From Natronobacterium haloterrestre (GTDB lineage: Archaea; Halobacteriota; Halobacteria; Halobacteriales; Natrialbaceae), in NCBI RefSeq assembly GCF_900112205.1, contig NZ_FOKW01000011.1, positions 1-64,000 of the forward strand: a DNA stretch of 64,000 nucleotides, read 5' to 3'. Both the position numbers and the translations under genes were made by a program. Below, piece after piece: positions 54,180 through 63,161 of this stretch. How positions within the stretch are numbered: position 1 is the first letter of the stretch; each line of letters begins with the position of its first letter. The notes under the pieces are model-generated. The model saw only the letters and a list, made by a program, of their open reading frames with translations. It was not told the origin of the DNA and ran no database searches.

Positions 54180-55499
54180 GTGGCAGCTGAATCGACCGCG
54201 CTGATCGACGCTGGAGTGCTTTTCGCCACGGTGGCGCTCGCCGGGGTGGTCGCGAACCGGATCAACCAGTCGGTGATCCCCTTCTACATCCTCGGCGGTA
54301 TCCTCCTGGGTCCGTACGTGCTCGGCGAACTCCCCGAAGTCGTCGAGGACGTCGCCGGCCCCGGGATCGACCTCTCGCTTTTCGGCTACGACCTCATCGA
54401 GGCGGTCGGTGCCGTCGCGCTGGCCGAGACGGACTTCATCCACCTCGGCGCGGAACTGGGGATCGTCCTCCTCCTGTTTTTCCTCGGCCTCGAGTTCAAC
54501 CTCGAGCGGCTGATCGCGGCCAGAGACAGGATCGGCAAAGCCGGCACCGTGGATCTCGCCATCAACTTCGGCGTCGGACTGGTCCTCGGGTGGCTGCTGT
54601 TTCGCGCGTTCCTGCCGGCCTTTCTCGCCGCCGGAGTGGTCTACATCTCCTCGAGTGCGATCATCACGAAGTCGCTGATCGATCTGGGCTGGATCGCCAA
54701 CGACGAGGCCGACCCGATGCTCGGAACGCTCGTCTACGAGGACCTGTTCATCGCGGTCTACCTGGCGATTGCGACGGCGCTCGTCATGGGCGGCGGCGAC
54801 GTCGGCGAGGCGCTGGGACAGATCGGCGTCGCCGTCGGATTCATCCTCGCGTTGCTCGTGGTCGTCTACGTCGGTACGTCGTGGTTCCAGCGGAGCCTGG
54901 AAACCGACTCCCACGAGTTCCTCGTCCTGCGGGCGCTCGGGATCACGACCCTGGTCTCGGGTGCCGCGCTCGCGCTCGGCGTCAGCGAAGCCGTCGCGGC
55001 CTTCTTCGTCGGGATGGCCTTTTCGGCGACCGACCACGTCCACGACCTCGAGAACCTGCTCGAACCGGTCCGGGACACCTTCGCCGCGGTGTTTTTCTTC
55101 TGGATCGGGCTGATCACCGACCCCGGGGTGTTTCTCGACGCGTTCGTCCTGGCAGCGATCGCCGCCGCAGTCGTGCTGACGGCCCCGTCGAAGCTCGTGA
55201 GCGGCTACCTCGGCGGCCGGATCTACGACCTGAGCGAACGCCGCTCGCTCCGGGTCGGGCTCGGGATGACGACCCGCGGCGAGTTCTCCCTGATCATCGC
55301 GAGCATCGCGATCGGCGGGGCCGGCATCGGCCTCACCGAGGGAACCGCCGAGGCGCTGTACGCCTTCGCCGTCGGCTACGTGCTCGTCATGAGCATCCTC
55401 GGGACGACGCTCATGCAGTACTCGAGCGAGATCGAGTCCGTCGTCGTGCCGCGTCTCGAGGCCCGCCACGAGACGACGGCGCGGCCGAGCGATGACTGA
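54180..55499 (+). CDS. CPA2-family cation/proton antiporter
   Basis: A 439-aa membrane protein with about 12 hydrophobic helices, starting at a GTG. Recognisable parts are VANRINQSVIPFYILGGILL, ELGIVLLLFFLGLEFNLERL and FFVGMAFSATDHVHDLENLL, near the transport core of KefB/NapA-type exchangers, and the end MTTRGEFSLIIASIAIGGAG. No internal TrkA-N domain is present. Regulation is likely through the separate TrkA-C protein encoded just upstream. It likely moves K+ or Na+ against H+ for salt and pH homeostasis. Confidence 0.88.
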   Translation: MAAESTALIDAGVLFATVALAGVVANRINQSVIPFYILGGILLGPYVLGELPEVVEDVAGPGIDLSLFGYDLIEAVGAVALAETDFIHLGAELGIVLLLFFLGLEFNLERLIAARDRIGKAGTVDLAINFGVGLVLGWLLFRAFLPAFLAAGVVYISSSAIITKSLIDLGWIANDEADPMLGTLVYEDLFIAVYLAIATALVMGGGDVGEALGQIGVAVGFILALLVVVYVGTSWFQRSLETDSHEFLVLRALGITTLVSGAALALGVSEAVAAFFVGMAFSATDHVHDLENLLEPVRDTFAAVFFFWIGLITDPGVFLDAFVLAAIAAAVVLTAPSKLVSGYLGGRIYDLSERRSLRVGLGMTTRGEFSLIIASIAIGGAGIGLTEGTAEALYAFAVGYVLVMSILGTTLMQYSSEIESVVVPRLEARHETTARPSDD

Positions 55500-55578
55500 G
55501 TCGGACCCGTTCCGGCCGGGCCATGCAGCCGCGGTCCGAAGGGATAGCTTCAACCGCCTCGAGCCCTCCGTCCTCCCT

Positions 55579-56328
55579 ATGATACGGGCGGTCGTCTTCG
55601 ACCTCGATTACACGCTCGCGGTACCGACCCGGGATCGCGAGACGATCCTGCGGGAGGCCGTCGACGCCACCGGCGCACCGGAGATCACGCGCGAGGAGTA
55701 CCTCGAGGTCCACGGCCAGCACCTCACCCGCGAGAGCCGCGAACCGATCTTCGCGGACTTGCTCGAGGGGAGAGTCGACGGGGACGAGGACGAGGACGGG
55801 GACGAGGACGAGAACGGGGGCGATGGCAGGGACAAGGACGGGAACCAGAACGAGGTCGGAGTCGCCCCCGAACGGCTCGCGGCCGCCTACCGCGAAACCA
55901 TTGCCGACGCCCTCGAGCCCCTCCCGGGCGTCGAAGCCATGATCGCGGACCTCAGCGGGGAGTATCGCGTCGGTCTGCTCACAAACGGCCCCGTCCGCGC
56001 CCAGCGGGACAAACTCGAGACCCTTGGCTGGGAGGACGCCTTCGACGCCGCGCTGGTCACCGGGGAACTCGAGGCCGGCAAACCCGATCCGCGCGCGTTC
56101 GAGGCGATCGCGGCCGAACTCGACGTCGCGCCCGGCGAAACCGTCTACGTCGGCGACGACGTCGAGGCGGACGTCTACGGGGCGACGAACGCAGGGATGG
56201 CGGTCGTGCAAGTGCTCCTCGAGGACGGCCCCGACCCGGACCCGCGAGCGGCGGCCCACGTCGACCAGAAAGAGGTCGCGACGGCGATACCGGAGGTCGT
56301 CGCGAATCTGGACACGAACCGTAGTTAG
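55579..56328 (+). CDS. HAD-superfamily hydrolase
   Basis: A 249-aa phosphatase-type protein. Motif I is FDLDYTLAVP, motif II LLTNGP, motif III lies in AGKPDPRAFE and motif IV is VYVGDDVEADVYGA. The cap region contains an Asp/Glu/Gly/Asn low-complexity insert of about 25 residues (about 71-98). The in-frame upstream ATG at 55492 overlaps the antiporter, but the conserved fold begins at 55579. Substrate unknown; similar haloarchaeal proteins are annotated as HAD family hydrolases of the phosphoglycolate phosphatase-like type. Confidence 0.87.
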   Translation: MIRAVVFDLDYTLAVPTRDRETILREAVDATGAPEITREEYLEVHGQHLTRESREPIFADLLEGRVDGDEDEDGDEDENGGDGRDKDGNQNEVGVAPERLAAAYRETIADALEPLPGVEAMIADLSGEYRVGLLTNGPVRAQRDKLETLGWEDAFDAALVTGELEAGKPDPRAFEAIAAELDVAPGETVYVGDDVEADVYGATNAGMAVVQVLLEDGPDPDPRAAAHVDQKEVATAIPEVVANLDTNRS

Positions 56329-56771
56329 GTGTCGGCGTCGGCCTCGAGACCGCGAACGACCGCGCACACCACGTCCGTCGCCCGCTTGACCGCCGCGCCG
56401 CTCTCGACGAACACGAGCGTCCGGGGCGGTTGCGTCGCCTTGGGGCGAACCCGGAGGTCCGCGGCCTCGGCTTCCTCGGCCGCACGGTCCTGTTGCAGTT
56501 CGAACTCGAGATGGGCGCGATCCTCGTGGACGAACGCTCGAGCGATGCGTCGGCCCTCCGTCTCGTCTTCGTCACCCTCGGAACCTCCGTCGTCTCGAGC
56601 GTCACCGACTATTTCCACGTCGTACGCGCGCGCGCCGTCGGGGGTCGGCTCGACGTCGGTATCCGCATTGGTTACCGCAACGGCCGCAAAGGCTCCGTCT
56701 TCGCGGCCGTCGAGTTCGGAGGAGAGCAACTGGGCGATCCGCGTCCCGTCGGTGATCCGATCTTCGACCAT
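56325..56771 (-). CDS. Haloarchaeal hypothetical protein (148 aa)
   Basis: An acidic 148-aa protein starting MVEDRITDGTRIAQLLSSEL with a beta-rich C-terminal half (RIARAFVHEDRAHLEFELQQ, TLVFVESGAAVKRATDVV). There are no catalytic motifs. It converges on the HAD hydrolase gene with a four-base overlap of stop regions. The acidic composition and regular secondary structure argue for a real gene of unknown role. Confidence 0.7.
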   Translation of the reverse strand: MVEDRITDGTRIAQLLSSELDGREDGAFAAVAVTNADTDVEPTPDGARAYDVEIVGDARDDGGSEGDEDETEGRRIARAFVHEDRAHLEFELQQDRAAEEAEAADLRVRPKATQPPRTLVFVESGAAVKRATDVVCAVVRGLEADADT

Positions 56772-56829
56772 GTGCGTCGGTCGGGCGGCCGAGGATTAAG
56801 AGTACTCGTCTTCGGCCGTTCCCGAGTGG

Positions 56830-57306
56830 TCAGGCTTTCGCGTCCGAGTCGTCCTCCCCCAGCGCCGCCTTCGCGATCGGCGCGAGTTCCGAGACGTCGA
56901 TCCCCTCGCGACGGGCGTAGACGACCGCCGCGGCCTCGATCGTCAGTCCGAGTTCGTCCTGGAGCCCGTTGATCGCGCCGACGGCCTCGTGTTTCTCCAT
57001 CCCCTCGGCGACGAGCGCGTCGAGGACTCGCTCGAACGCGGACCGCTCCCGGAGGATGTCGTCGTCCGGGACGAAATCCTCGGGAACCGTCACCTCCGTG
57101 TGATCGAACGTCGGGACGAGGTCGTCCCCTTCGGGACCCTCGCGCTCGAGCAGCCCCTCTCGCGTGGCGACGTCGATCAGGCGCTTTGCCTGGTCGGGCG
57201 AGAACCAGTCACGATCCAGCGAGAGCGAGACGACGAACTCGCCCTCCTCGAGGCTGTTCGTGCCGTGCTGGATGAACGGGGCCGCGACGGCGACGCGAAG
57301 GCTCAT
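56830..57306 (-). CDS. DUF2240-family protein
   Basis: A 158-aa protein (SLRVAVAAPFIQHGTNSLEE, SLDRDWFSPDQAKRLIDVAT, REGLLEREGPEGDDLVPTFD) with winged-helix character, matching the archaeal DUF2240 family. The last third (HEAVGAINGLQDELGLTIEA) resembles a helical domain seen in that family. I choose the ATG at 57306. Role unknown, possibly nucleic-acid binding. It is 52 bases downstream of the RNase H gene. Confidence 0.75.
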   Translation of the reverse strand: MSLRVAVAAPFIQHGTNSLEEGEFVVSLSLDRDWFSPDQAKRLIDVATREGLLEREGPEGDDLVPTFDHTEVTVPEDFVPDDDILRERSAFERVLDALVAEGMEKHEAVGAINGLQDELGLTIEAAAVVYARREGIDVSELAPIAKAALGEDDSDAKA

Positions 57307-57358
57307 CGGGGACGACTCTCGTGAGCGGCGAAATAACGGTGGCGGTTCGGGGACGGGG

Positions 57359-58009
57359 TCAGTCCGAAGCGCGGCCACCGCCGTTACGATCGGCACGGGA
57401 CGGGGGCGGGAACTCGGTGGCCGAGGAGCCAGACCTCGCGGGTTCGGGCGGGTCGGGGAGCACGCAGCGGTCGGGCTCCTGGTTGACGTGCTGGTACCGG
57501 TCCGGTTCGTTCGCGAGGGGGTGGGCGGGGTTCTGGTCGCTGTCGATGCGAGCGGCGCGTACCTCGTCGAATCCACAGAGGCGCGCCCGAATGCCTCGCC
57601 AGTGGTAGCGGGTCTCCGCCGGGACCGACAGCGGCTGTGGCGGTTTTCCCTCGGGATGGTCGGTCGCGAGGATGGCGTTGTTCACGTTGCTCGCCAGGGC
57701 GTCGTGATCGACGAGCACCCCTACGCGAGCGTCACGCGGCGCTCTCGCGGCGAGGACGTCGAGTCCGAGGTGAAGCGCCCGGTACTCGGCGACGTTGTTG
57801 TCCGGCGGCGCGTCCGCGGTCGCAATCCGTGCGACGCGTGCGCCGTCGCGCGTTTCGATGACGGCCCCCAGGCCGCCGCCCGATTCCCGGAAGGACCCGT
57901 CGGTGGCGACGTAGAAATCGCGGTGATGAGTCCGGGGAGGATGGGCGATATGCGGCGTGGGCGACTCGTCGAACAGGTCCCGCAGTGCGGACCGGCCGTG
58001 AGCGGCCAT
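57359..58009 (-). CDS. rnhA: Ribonuclease HI (archaeal type)
   Basis: A 216-aa RNase H-fold protein. The motif YVATDGSFRESGGGLGAVIE gives the first catalytic Asp, APPDNNVAEYRALHLGLDVL the Glu, and GVLVDHDALA the second Asp, with HPLANEPDR near the end where the active-site His and last Asp region are expected. It cleaves RNA in RNA-DNA hybrids. N-terminal 50 and C-terminal 40 residues are haloarchaeal extensions. The ATG at 58009 is preferred over one eight codons earlier. Confidence 0.85.
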   Translation of the reverse strand: MAAHGRSALRDLFDESPTPHIAHPPRTHHRDFYVATDGSFRESGGGLGAVIETRDGARVARIATADAPPDNNVAEYRALHLGLDVLAARAPRDARVGVLVDHDALASNVNNAILATDHPEGKPPQPLSVPAETRYHWRGIRARLCGFDEVRAARIDSDQNPAHPLANEPDRYQHVNQEPDRCVLPDPPEPARSGSSATEFPPPSRADRNGGGRASD

Positions 58010-58135
58010 ATCCCGTGTAGGAGACGAGTACAACTTAAACTTGTGGGTGAATTCAGTGCTCGCGACGGGCCGACCCCGTTATGTGAGCGATTCAACGTCG
58101 AATCGGTCGTGAAAATGTGTCCCATACCACCAACA

Positions 58136-58143
58136 TTTATATT
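58136..58143 (+). promoter_or_regulatory. TATA element of the ABC transporter operon
   Basis: TTTATATT is centred 28 bases before the ATG at 58168, so the transcript should be leaderless. The region upstream (58010-58130) shows no gene. Confidence 0.65.
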
Positions 58144-58167
58144 ACATATCCCTCTCATTAAGCCCGT

Positions 58168-59805
58168 ATGAAGGGTGCTAACAACATAGCAATCGATCGC
58201 CGAACGCTGCTGAAACTCACCGGGGCTGCTGGAACCACGACCGGTCTGGCCGCGCTCGCCGGGTGCATGGGCGAGGAAGGTGAAGACGGGGAAGAAGGCG
58301 GTGACGGGAACGGGTTCGATCCAAGCGAGATGACCGTGACGCTGTCACAGTTCCCCGATACCATCGACCCGCTCGACCACATCACCGGGGACTACTTCGA
58401 CGTCTACGACCACATCTACGAGCCCCTGTTCGACTTCGAGCCGGGCGAGGGGATCTTCCCGCGCGTCGCCGAGGACTGGGAAGCACAGGGCGACGGGACG
58501 ACCGAGGTTTACCTTCGGGACGACGTCGTCTTCCACAACGGCGACGACCTGACCGCGGAGGACGTCGCCTGGACGATCGAGCGGACGATCGACCCCGAGA
58601 TGGGCGTCCCCAGTCCGATCGGGACGTTCGGTCTCGGCTCGATCGAAGGCGCGGAGGCGGTCGACGAAACGACCGTCGCCATCGAGTACGGCGCCGCGCC
58701 GGGTCTCGCCGAGTTCGAGTTCGGCAACTACGCCCGCGCGCTCAACCGCCAGTGGGCGATCGACAACCACGACGCCGAAAACGACGCGATCTCCGGGTCC
58801 AGTCCCGAGGACTTCAACGGGACCGGCCCCTACGAGGTCGTCGACTTCACTTCCGGCGAAGAGATCGTCCTCGAGCGGTTCGACGACTACTGGGGCGACG
58901 AGCCACCGTTCGAACAGGTCACGTTCAACGCGGACAGCGAATCCAGCGGTCGCGTCGCCTCGCTCGAGGCGGGCGAGACCGACCTGACGATCAACATCCT
59001 GCCGGAGGACGTGGCGACGGTGCAGGAAGCGCCGGACATCGAGGTCCGACGGGTGACGAGCTTCCGGAACATCTTCTGCCCGATGAAAAACACCGTCGAG
59101 CCGTTCGACAGCCAGGAGTTCCGGCAGGCGATGAACTACGCCGTGGACAACACGGAGATCGTCGAGACGGCCCTCAGCGGGTTCGGCGAACCGCGCGGCC
59201 AGCCCGTCGCGCCCGGTATCAACGGCTTCAACGACGACATCGAACCCTACGAGCAGGACATCGGCATGGCCGAGAGCCTGGTCGAGGAGAGCGGTTACGG
59301 CGGCGCCGAGATCGAACTCGTCGCGCCCCAGGGCCGGTACCTCAACGACGCCGACATCGCCGAGATGGTCGCCGACCAGATCGACCAGCTCGAGAACGTC
59401 AGTTGCGAGGCGAGCATCGTCGACTTCGGTGTCGTCTCCGACGCCAACCAGGCGGGGGTCGACCCCGACGAATTCGGCGACACCTGGGAGATCCCGTTCT
59501 ACATGATCGGGTGGGGGACCATCACTGGCGACACCGACTACGGCGTCCAGGGCTTCTTTACGATCCCGGACAACCCGAACCGGACCTTCGACGACGAGGA
59601 GCTCAGCGACGCCATCCTCGAGAGCCAGCAGATCGAGGACCCCGACGAGCGACGCCAGAAGCTCGAGGAAGTCAACCAGCTGGCCCACGAGAAGGCGCCG
59701 TTCGTGTTCCTGCACACCCAGGAGAGCATTTACGGCATTCGCGAGGAGATCCAGTGGGAACCCCGCGAGGACGAGACCGTCTACCTCTGGGGAATGGACG
59801 CGTAG
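58168..59805 (+). CDS. Dipeptide/oligopeptide ABC transporter substrate-binding lipoprotein
   Basis: A 545-aa extracytoplasmic solute receptor of the SBP_bac_5 (DppA/OppA) family. A Tat signal (DRRTLLK) and hydrophobic core end in lipobox LAGC with C33 as the predicted lipidated cysteine, typical of haloarchaeal lipoproteins. The mature protein starts with an acidic linker and shows FPDTIDPLDHITGDYFDVYD, VAEDWEAQGDGTTEVYLRDD and NGDDLTAEDVAWTIER as expected. The substrate may be peptides or a sugar; the sequence does not decide. First gene of a five-gene operon. Confidence 0.92.
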   Translation: MKGANNIAIDRRTLLKLTGAAGTTTGLAALAGCMGEEGEDGEEGGDGNGFDPSEMTVTLSQFPDTIDPLDHITGDYFDVYDHIYEPLFDFEPGEGIFPRVAEDWEAQGDGTTEVYLRDDVVFHNGDDLTAEDVAWTIERTIDPEMGVPSPIGTFGLGSIEGAEAVDETTVAIEYGAAPGLAEFEFGNYARALNRQWAIDNHDAENDAISGSSPEDFNGTGPYEVVDFTSGEEIVLERFDDYWGDEPPFEQVTFNADSESSGRVASLEAGETDLTINILPEDVATVQEAPDIEVRRVTSFRNIFCPMKNTVEPFDSQEFRQAMNYAVDNTEIVETALSGFGEPRGQPVAPGINGFNDDIEPYEQDIGMAESLVEESGYGGAEIELVAPQGRYLNDADIAEMVADQIDQLENVSCEASIVDFGVVSDANQAGVDPDEFGDTWEIPFYMIGWGTITGDTDYGVQGFFTIPDNPNRTFDDEELSDAILESQQIEDPDERRQKLEEVNQLAHEKAPFVFLHTQESIYGIREEIQWEPREDETVYLWGMDA

Positions 59806-59822
59806 CGTCGCTGCCGTAATCG

Positions 59823-59853
59823 GATCGAAACCCTAATCATTATCCTTTCGATC
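59823..59853 (+). promoter_or_regulatory. Stem-loop between receptor and permease genes
   Basis: GATCGAAA (59823-59830) and TTTCGATC (59846-59853) form a perfect 8-bp stem with a 15-base loop in the only sizeable gap of the operon. Such stems after a solute-receptor gene often stabilise its mRNA or partly stop transcription, giving more receptor than permease. Confidence 0.5.
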
Positions 59854-59869
59854 TTCATGATATGTTCCA

Positions 59870-60856
59870 ATGAGCCTGGGTAAGTTTCTCGTCCGGCGGA
59901 TACTCCAGGGCATATTCGTCATCTGGGGCGCGATCACGATCATGTTCGGACTCCGTGCGGTGTCGCCGGGCGATCCGGCGAATCTGATGCTCGCGGAGGG
60001 TGCCACTCAAGAGTTGGTCGAACAGGTCAGACGCGAGGAAGGCCTCGATCAGCCGATCTACGTCCAGTACTTCGACTACCTCCAGGGAATCGTCACCGGC
60101 GACTTCGGGTACTCCTGGCAATCGAACCGGGAGGTCGAGGCGATGGTGATCGAGCGCATCCCCGCGACGATCGAACTCGCGGTGGCCGCGACCATCGTCG
60201 CGATCGTCATCGCGATTCCGCTGGGCGTGATCTCGGCGACGCGGCGAAACCAGCCGTCCGACTACGGGGCGACGCTGTTCTCGCTGCTTGGCATCTCGAC
60301 GCCGAACTTCTGGCTAGGACTGATGTTGATCCTGGTGCTCGGCGTCTGGACCGGGGTCTTCCCGACCGGACGTCGACCGGTCGGACTCGGCGAAGCCGCG
60401 ATGACGTTCGCCCAAACCGGGTCGCCCGGTGACCTGTTCACGTGGCTGCGGTACATCACGCTCCCGGCGCTCACGCTCGGGACGTACTTCACGGCGCTCA
60501 TCACCCGCCTCACCCGGAGCGGTATGATCGACGAACTCGGGAAACCGTACGTGACCGCCAGCCGTGCGAAGGGACTGCCCAACGTGCTCGTCCGGTACAA
60601 GCACGTGCTCCGGAACACGATGATCCCGATCATCACCGTCCTGGGGCTCCAGATGGGGACCCTGATGGGCGGTGCAGTCATCACGGAGACGGTATTCAAC
60701 TGGCCCGGACTGGGCCTACGGCTCATCGACGCCCTCGACGCCCGCGACTGGCCGCTCATGCAGGGCATCATTCTGTTCATCGCGGTCGCGTTCGTGGTGA
60801 TCAACATCGTCGTCGACGGACTCTACTCGTACCTCAACCCGCAGGTGAGAGAATGA
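59870..60856 (+). CDS. ABC transporter permease, DppB type
   Basis: A 328-aa inner-membrane subunit. The first helix FVIWGAITIMFGLRAV is followed by the DppB signature region (SPGDPANLMLAEGATQE; LDQPIYVQYFDYLQGIVTGD). The EAA loop TASRAKGLPNVLVRYKHVLR contacts the ATPases. It ends NIVVDGLYSYLNPQVRE, as DppB proteins do. It overlaps the next permease gene by four bases. Confidence 0.94.
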   Translation: MSLGKFLVRRILQGIFVIWGAITIMFGLRAVSPGDPANLMLAEGATQELVEQVRREEGLDQPIYVQYFDYLQGIVTGDFGYSWQSNREVEAMVIERIPATIELAVAATIVAIVIAIPLGVISATRRNQPSDYGATLFSLLGISTPNFWLGLMLILVLGVWTGVFPTGRRPVGLGEAAMTFAQTGSPGDLFTWLRYITLPALTLGTYFTALITRLTRSGMIDELGKPYVTASRAKGLPNVLVRYKHVLRNTMIPIITVLGLQMGTLMGGAVITETVFNWPGLGLRLIDALDARDWPLMQGIILFIAVAFVVINIVVDGLYSYLNPQVRE

Positions 60857-61848
60857 TCTCGGACAGAGTCAAGTCGAACCTGAAACAGACGCTCTCGGAG
60901 AGTTTGCTCCCGAAGATCGGGCTGCTACTACTGGTATCGATCGTCCTCATGGCGATCTTCGCGCCGCTTCTGGCCACTCACGACCCGACGAGGACGGGGT
61001 ACTACAGCGAACAGGGATCGGAGTATCCGCCGATCGGCCACGAATACACGACCCAGGTCGCATCGGAGGGTGAGATCGCCGAAATCACCGTCGAGCCGAC
61101 CTCCGAACACGTTCTCGGTACCAACAACGTCGGCCAGGACGTCTATTCGCGGTTCCTCTACGGCGCTCGAGTGTCGCTGTTGGTCGGGATACTCGGCACC
61201 ACGATGGCGCTGGTAATCGGGGTGCCGTTCGGCCTCATTTCCGGCTACTACGGCGGCCGGGTGGACGACGGGCTGATGCGGATCGCGGACACCATGCTCG
61301 CGTTCCCCGCGCTCGTGCTCGCGCTGGCGTTGATCGGCGTGTTCGGCGAATCGCCGGTGATGGTCCCCGACCCGTTCGTCATGGCGGGACTCGCCGACGG
61401 GATGCCGGAGTCGATACCCATCCCGGGTACCGTGACGATCGTCGTCGCGCTGGTGACCTGGGTGTGGTTCGCCCGCGTCGCCCGCGGGGAGGCCCTGTCG
61501 ATCCGCAACGAGGAGTACGTGAAGGCGGCCCGGAGCTTCGGCACCAGCAACAGGACGATCCTGCTCAAACACGTCCTACCGAACAGCCTCACGCCGATCA
61601 TCGTCCTCGCGTCGATCCAGGTCGCGACCATCATCCTGATCGAGGCCTCCCTGGCGTATCTCGGCTTCTCCGGGACGACGCTGTCGTGGGGGTACGAGAT
61701 CGAGCGCGGGCAGGACGTGCTCAGGACCCGACCGTGGGTCGCGATGATCCCGGGCATCGGGATCGTCCTGGCCGTGATCAGCATCAACCTGCTCGGCGAC
61801 TGGTTCCGCGACGCACTGGACCCGAACATCGAGGGTGAGGCGCGATGA
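60853..61848 (+). CDS. ABC transporter permease, DppC type
   Basis: A 331-aa permease. The N-terminal region ends LLATHDPTRTG, as in DppC/OppC, and a periplasmic segment with HVLGTNNVGQDVYSRFLYGA follows. The EAA loop is KAARSFGTSNRTILLKHVLP. The end (SINLLGDWFRDALDPN) is the family's conserved C-terminus. The ATG at 60853 overlaps the DppB stop, and the stop overlaps the ATPase start, so translation is coupled. Confidence 0.94.
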   Translation: MISDRVKSNLKQTLSESLLPKIGLLLLVSIVLMAIFAPLLATHDPTRTGYYSEQGSEYPPIGHEYTTQVASEGEIAEITVEPTSEHVLGTNNVGQDVYSRFLYGARVSLLVGILGTTMALVIGVPFGLISGYYGGRVDDGLMRIADTMLAFPALVLALALIGVFGESPVMVPDPFVMAGLADGMPESIPIPGTVTIVVALVTWVWFARVARGEALSIRNEEYVKAARSFGTSNRTILLKHVLPNSLTPIIVLASIQVATIILIEASLAYLGFSGTTLSWGYEIERGQDVLRTRPWVAMIPGIGIVLAVISINLLGDWFRDALDPNIEGEAR

Positions 61849-63161
61849 CAGAAACAGAAATGGATACGACGACACGGAACACGAACGCGGAGGAGATCCT
61901 CCGTGTGAGCGGTCTCTCGACTCGCTTCTTCACGCAGGAGGGACAGGTAAACGCGGTCTCGGACCTCGATCTACGGATCGAACGCGGCGAGGTCTTCGGG
62001 ATCGTCGGGGAAAGCGGCAGCGGCAAAAGTGTCACCGCCAGGTCGCTCATGGACCTGATCGAACCCCCCGGCGAGATCACCGAGGGGAAAATCGAGTACA
62101 ACGACCCGGACCTGGCCGACGCGGTACGAGACGACTACCCCCAGGCCGTCGACGGGGAGTACGTCGACTTACTCGAGGTCCCGGCGGACGTCCGCGAGTC
62201 GCTTCGCGGGACGTCGTTCAGCATGATCTTCCAGGACCCCGAGAGCAGTTTCAACCCGACGCTGACCGTCGGCGAACAGCTCGCGGAGGCGGTCGAGGTC
62301 CAGCGCCGTGCGAGCGCGCGGCCCCGATCGACCCGTGCCAAGACCCAGGACTACACGCTCGCTTCCTTCGCCCTGTCGACGGTGCTCCCCTCGAGGGAGT
62401 ACGTCAGCGAGGAGAGCCGCGAGCGGGCCATCGAACTGCTCGAGATGGTCGGCATTCCCGACCCCGTCGAGCGGGCCGACGAGTACCCCCACGAGTACTC
62501 CGGGGGGATGCTTCAGCGGGCGATGATCGCCCAGGCGCTCGCCGGCGAACCCGACGTACTGGTCGCCGACGAGCCGACGACGGCCCTCGACGTGACGATC
62601 CAGGCGCAGATCCTCGATCTGCTGGCCGAGATCCAGGAGGAGACCGGGATGACGATCGTCCTGATCACCCACAATCTCGGCGTCATCGCCCGCATGTGCG
62701 ACCGCGTCGGCGTCATGTACGCCGGCGAGATCGTCGAGCGCGGCACCCTCGAGGACGTGTTCGACGACCACGTCCACCCCTACACGGAGGGGCTGCTCGG
62801 CTCGATCCCCGACCTCGAGGGGGCACGCGGCCGCCTGCAGCCGATCCCCGGCAACGTGCCGAGCCTCCTCGATTCGGAGATGGAAGATCGGTGTTACTTC
62901 GCCGACCGCTGTCCGAACGCCATGGAGGACTGCCTGGATCACCCGCCGGAGTACGACGCCGACGGGAGCGCGGACCACGAGGTCCGGTGTGTTCTCGCCG
63001 AACGGGACTACGAGGAGTCCCGGGCGTTGCCCGAGGGTTACTTCGGCGAGACGGAACGCCCGGCCGCGGACAAGCACGCCGATCCGGACCGCACGGAAGA
63101 AGACGTCCAGCCCGAGCGGGCCGAGCAACCGGTCGACGACTCCGGAGGTGATCGTCTATGA
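61845..63161 (+). CDS. Peptide ABC transporter ATPase, DppD type
   Basis: A 438-aa ATPase with Walker A GESGSGKS (55-62), the Q loop in [13 protein letters not shown], signature [15 protein letters not shown], Walker [15 protein letters not shown] and a C-terminal oligopeptide-type extension with cysteines ([21 protein letters not shown]) that binds a metal cluster in DppD-like proteins. It is longer than usual (about 330-360 aa). Insertions near residues 85-110 and 150-185, and an acidic tail, account for the excess. Confidence 0.93.
   Translation: MTETEMDTTTRNTNAEEILRVSGLSTRFFTQEGQVNAVSDLDLRIERGEVFGIVGESGSGKSVTARSLMDLIEPPGEITEGKIEYNDPDLADAVRDDYPQAVDGEYVDLLEVPADVRESLRGTSFSMIFQDPESSFNPTLTVGEQLAEAVEVQRRASARPRSTRAKTQDYTLASFALSTVLPSREYVSEESRERAIELLEMVGIPDPVERADEYPHEYSGGMLQRAMIAQALAGEPDVLVADEPTTALDVTIQAQILDLLAEIQEETGMTIVLITHNLGVIARMCDRVGVMYAGEIVERGTLEDVFDDHVHPYTEGLLGSIPDLEGARGRLQPIPGNVPSLLDSEMEDRCYFADRCPNAMEDCLDHPPEYDADGSADHEVRCVLAERDYEESRALPEGYFGETERPAADKHADPDRTEEDVQPERAEQPVDDSGGDRL

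Noticed and set aside
54159-55553. 464-aa minus-strand open frame opposite the antiporter gene
   Set aside because: It is the complement of a clear 12-helix transporter; its product is Arg/Asp/Glu-rich without structure, a common artefact in GC-rich haloarchaeal DNA.
58345-59715. 456-aa minus-strand open frame opposite the solute-receptor gene
   Set aside because: The plus strand encodes a Tat lipoprotein of the DppA family with promoter and operon context; the other frame is its mirror.
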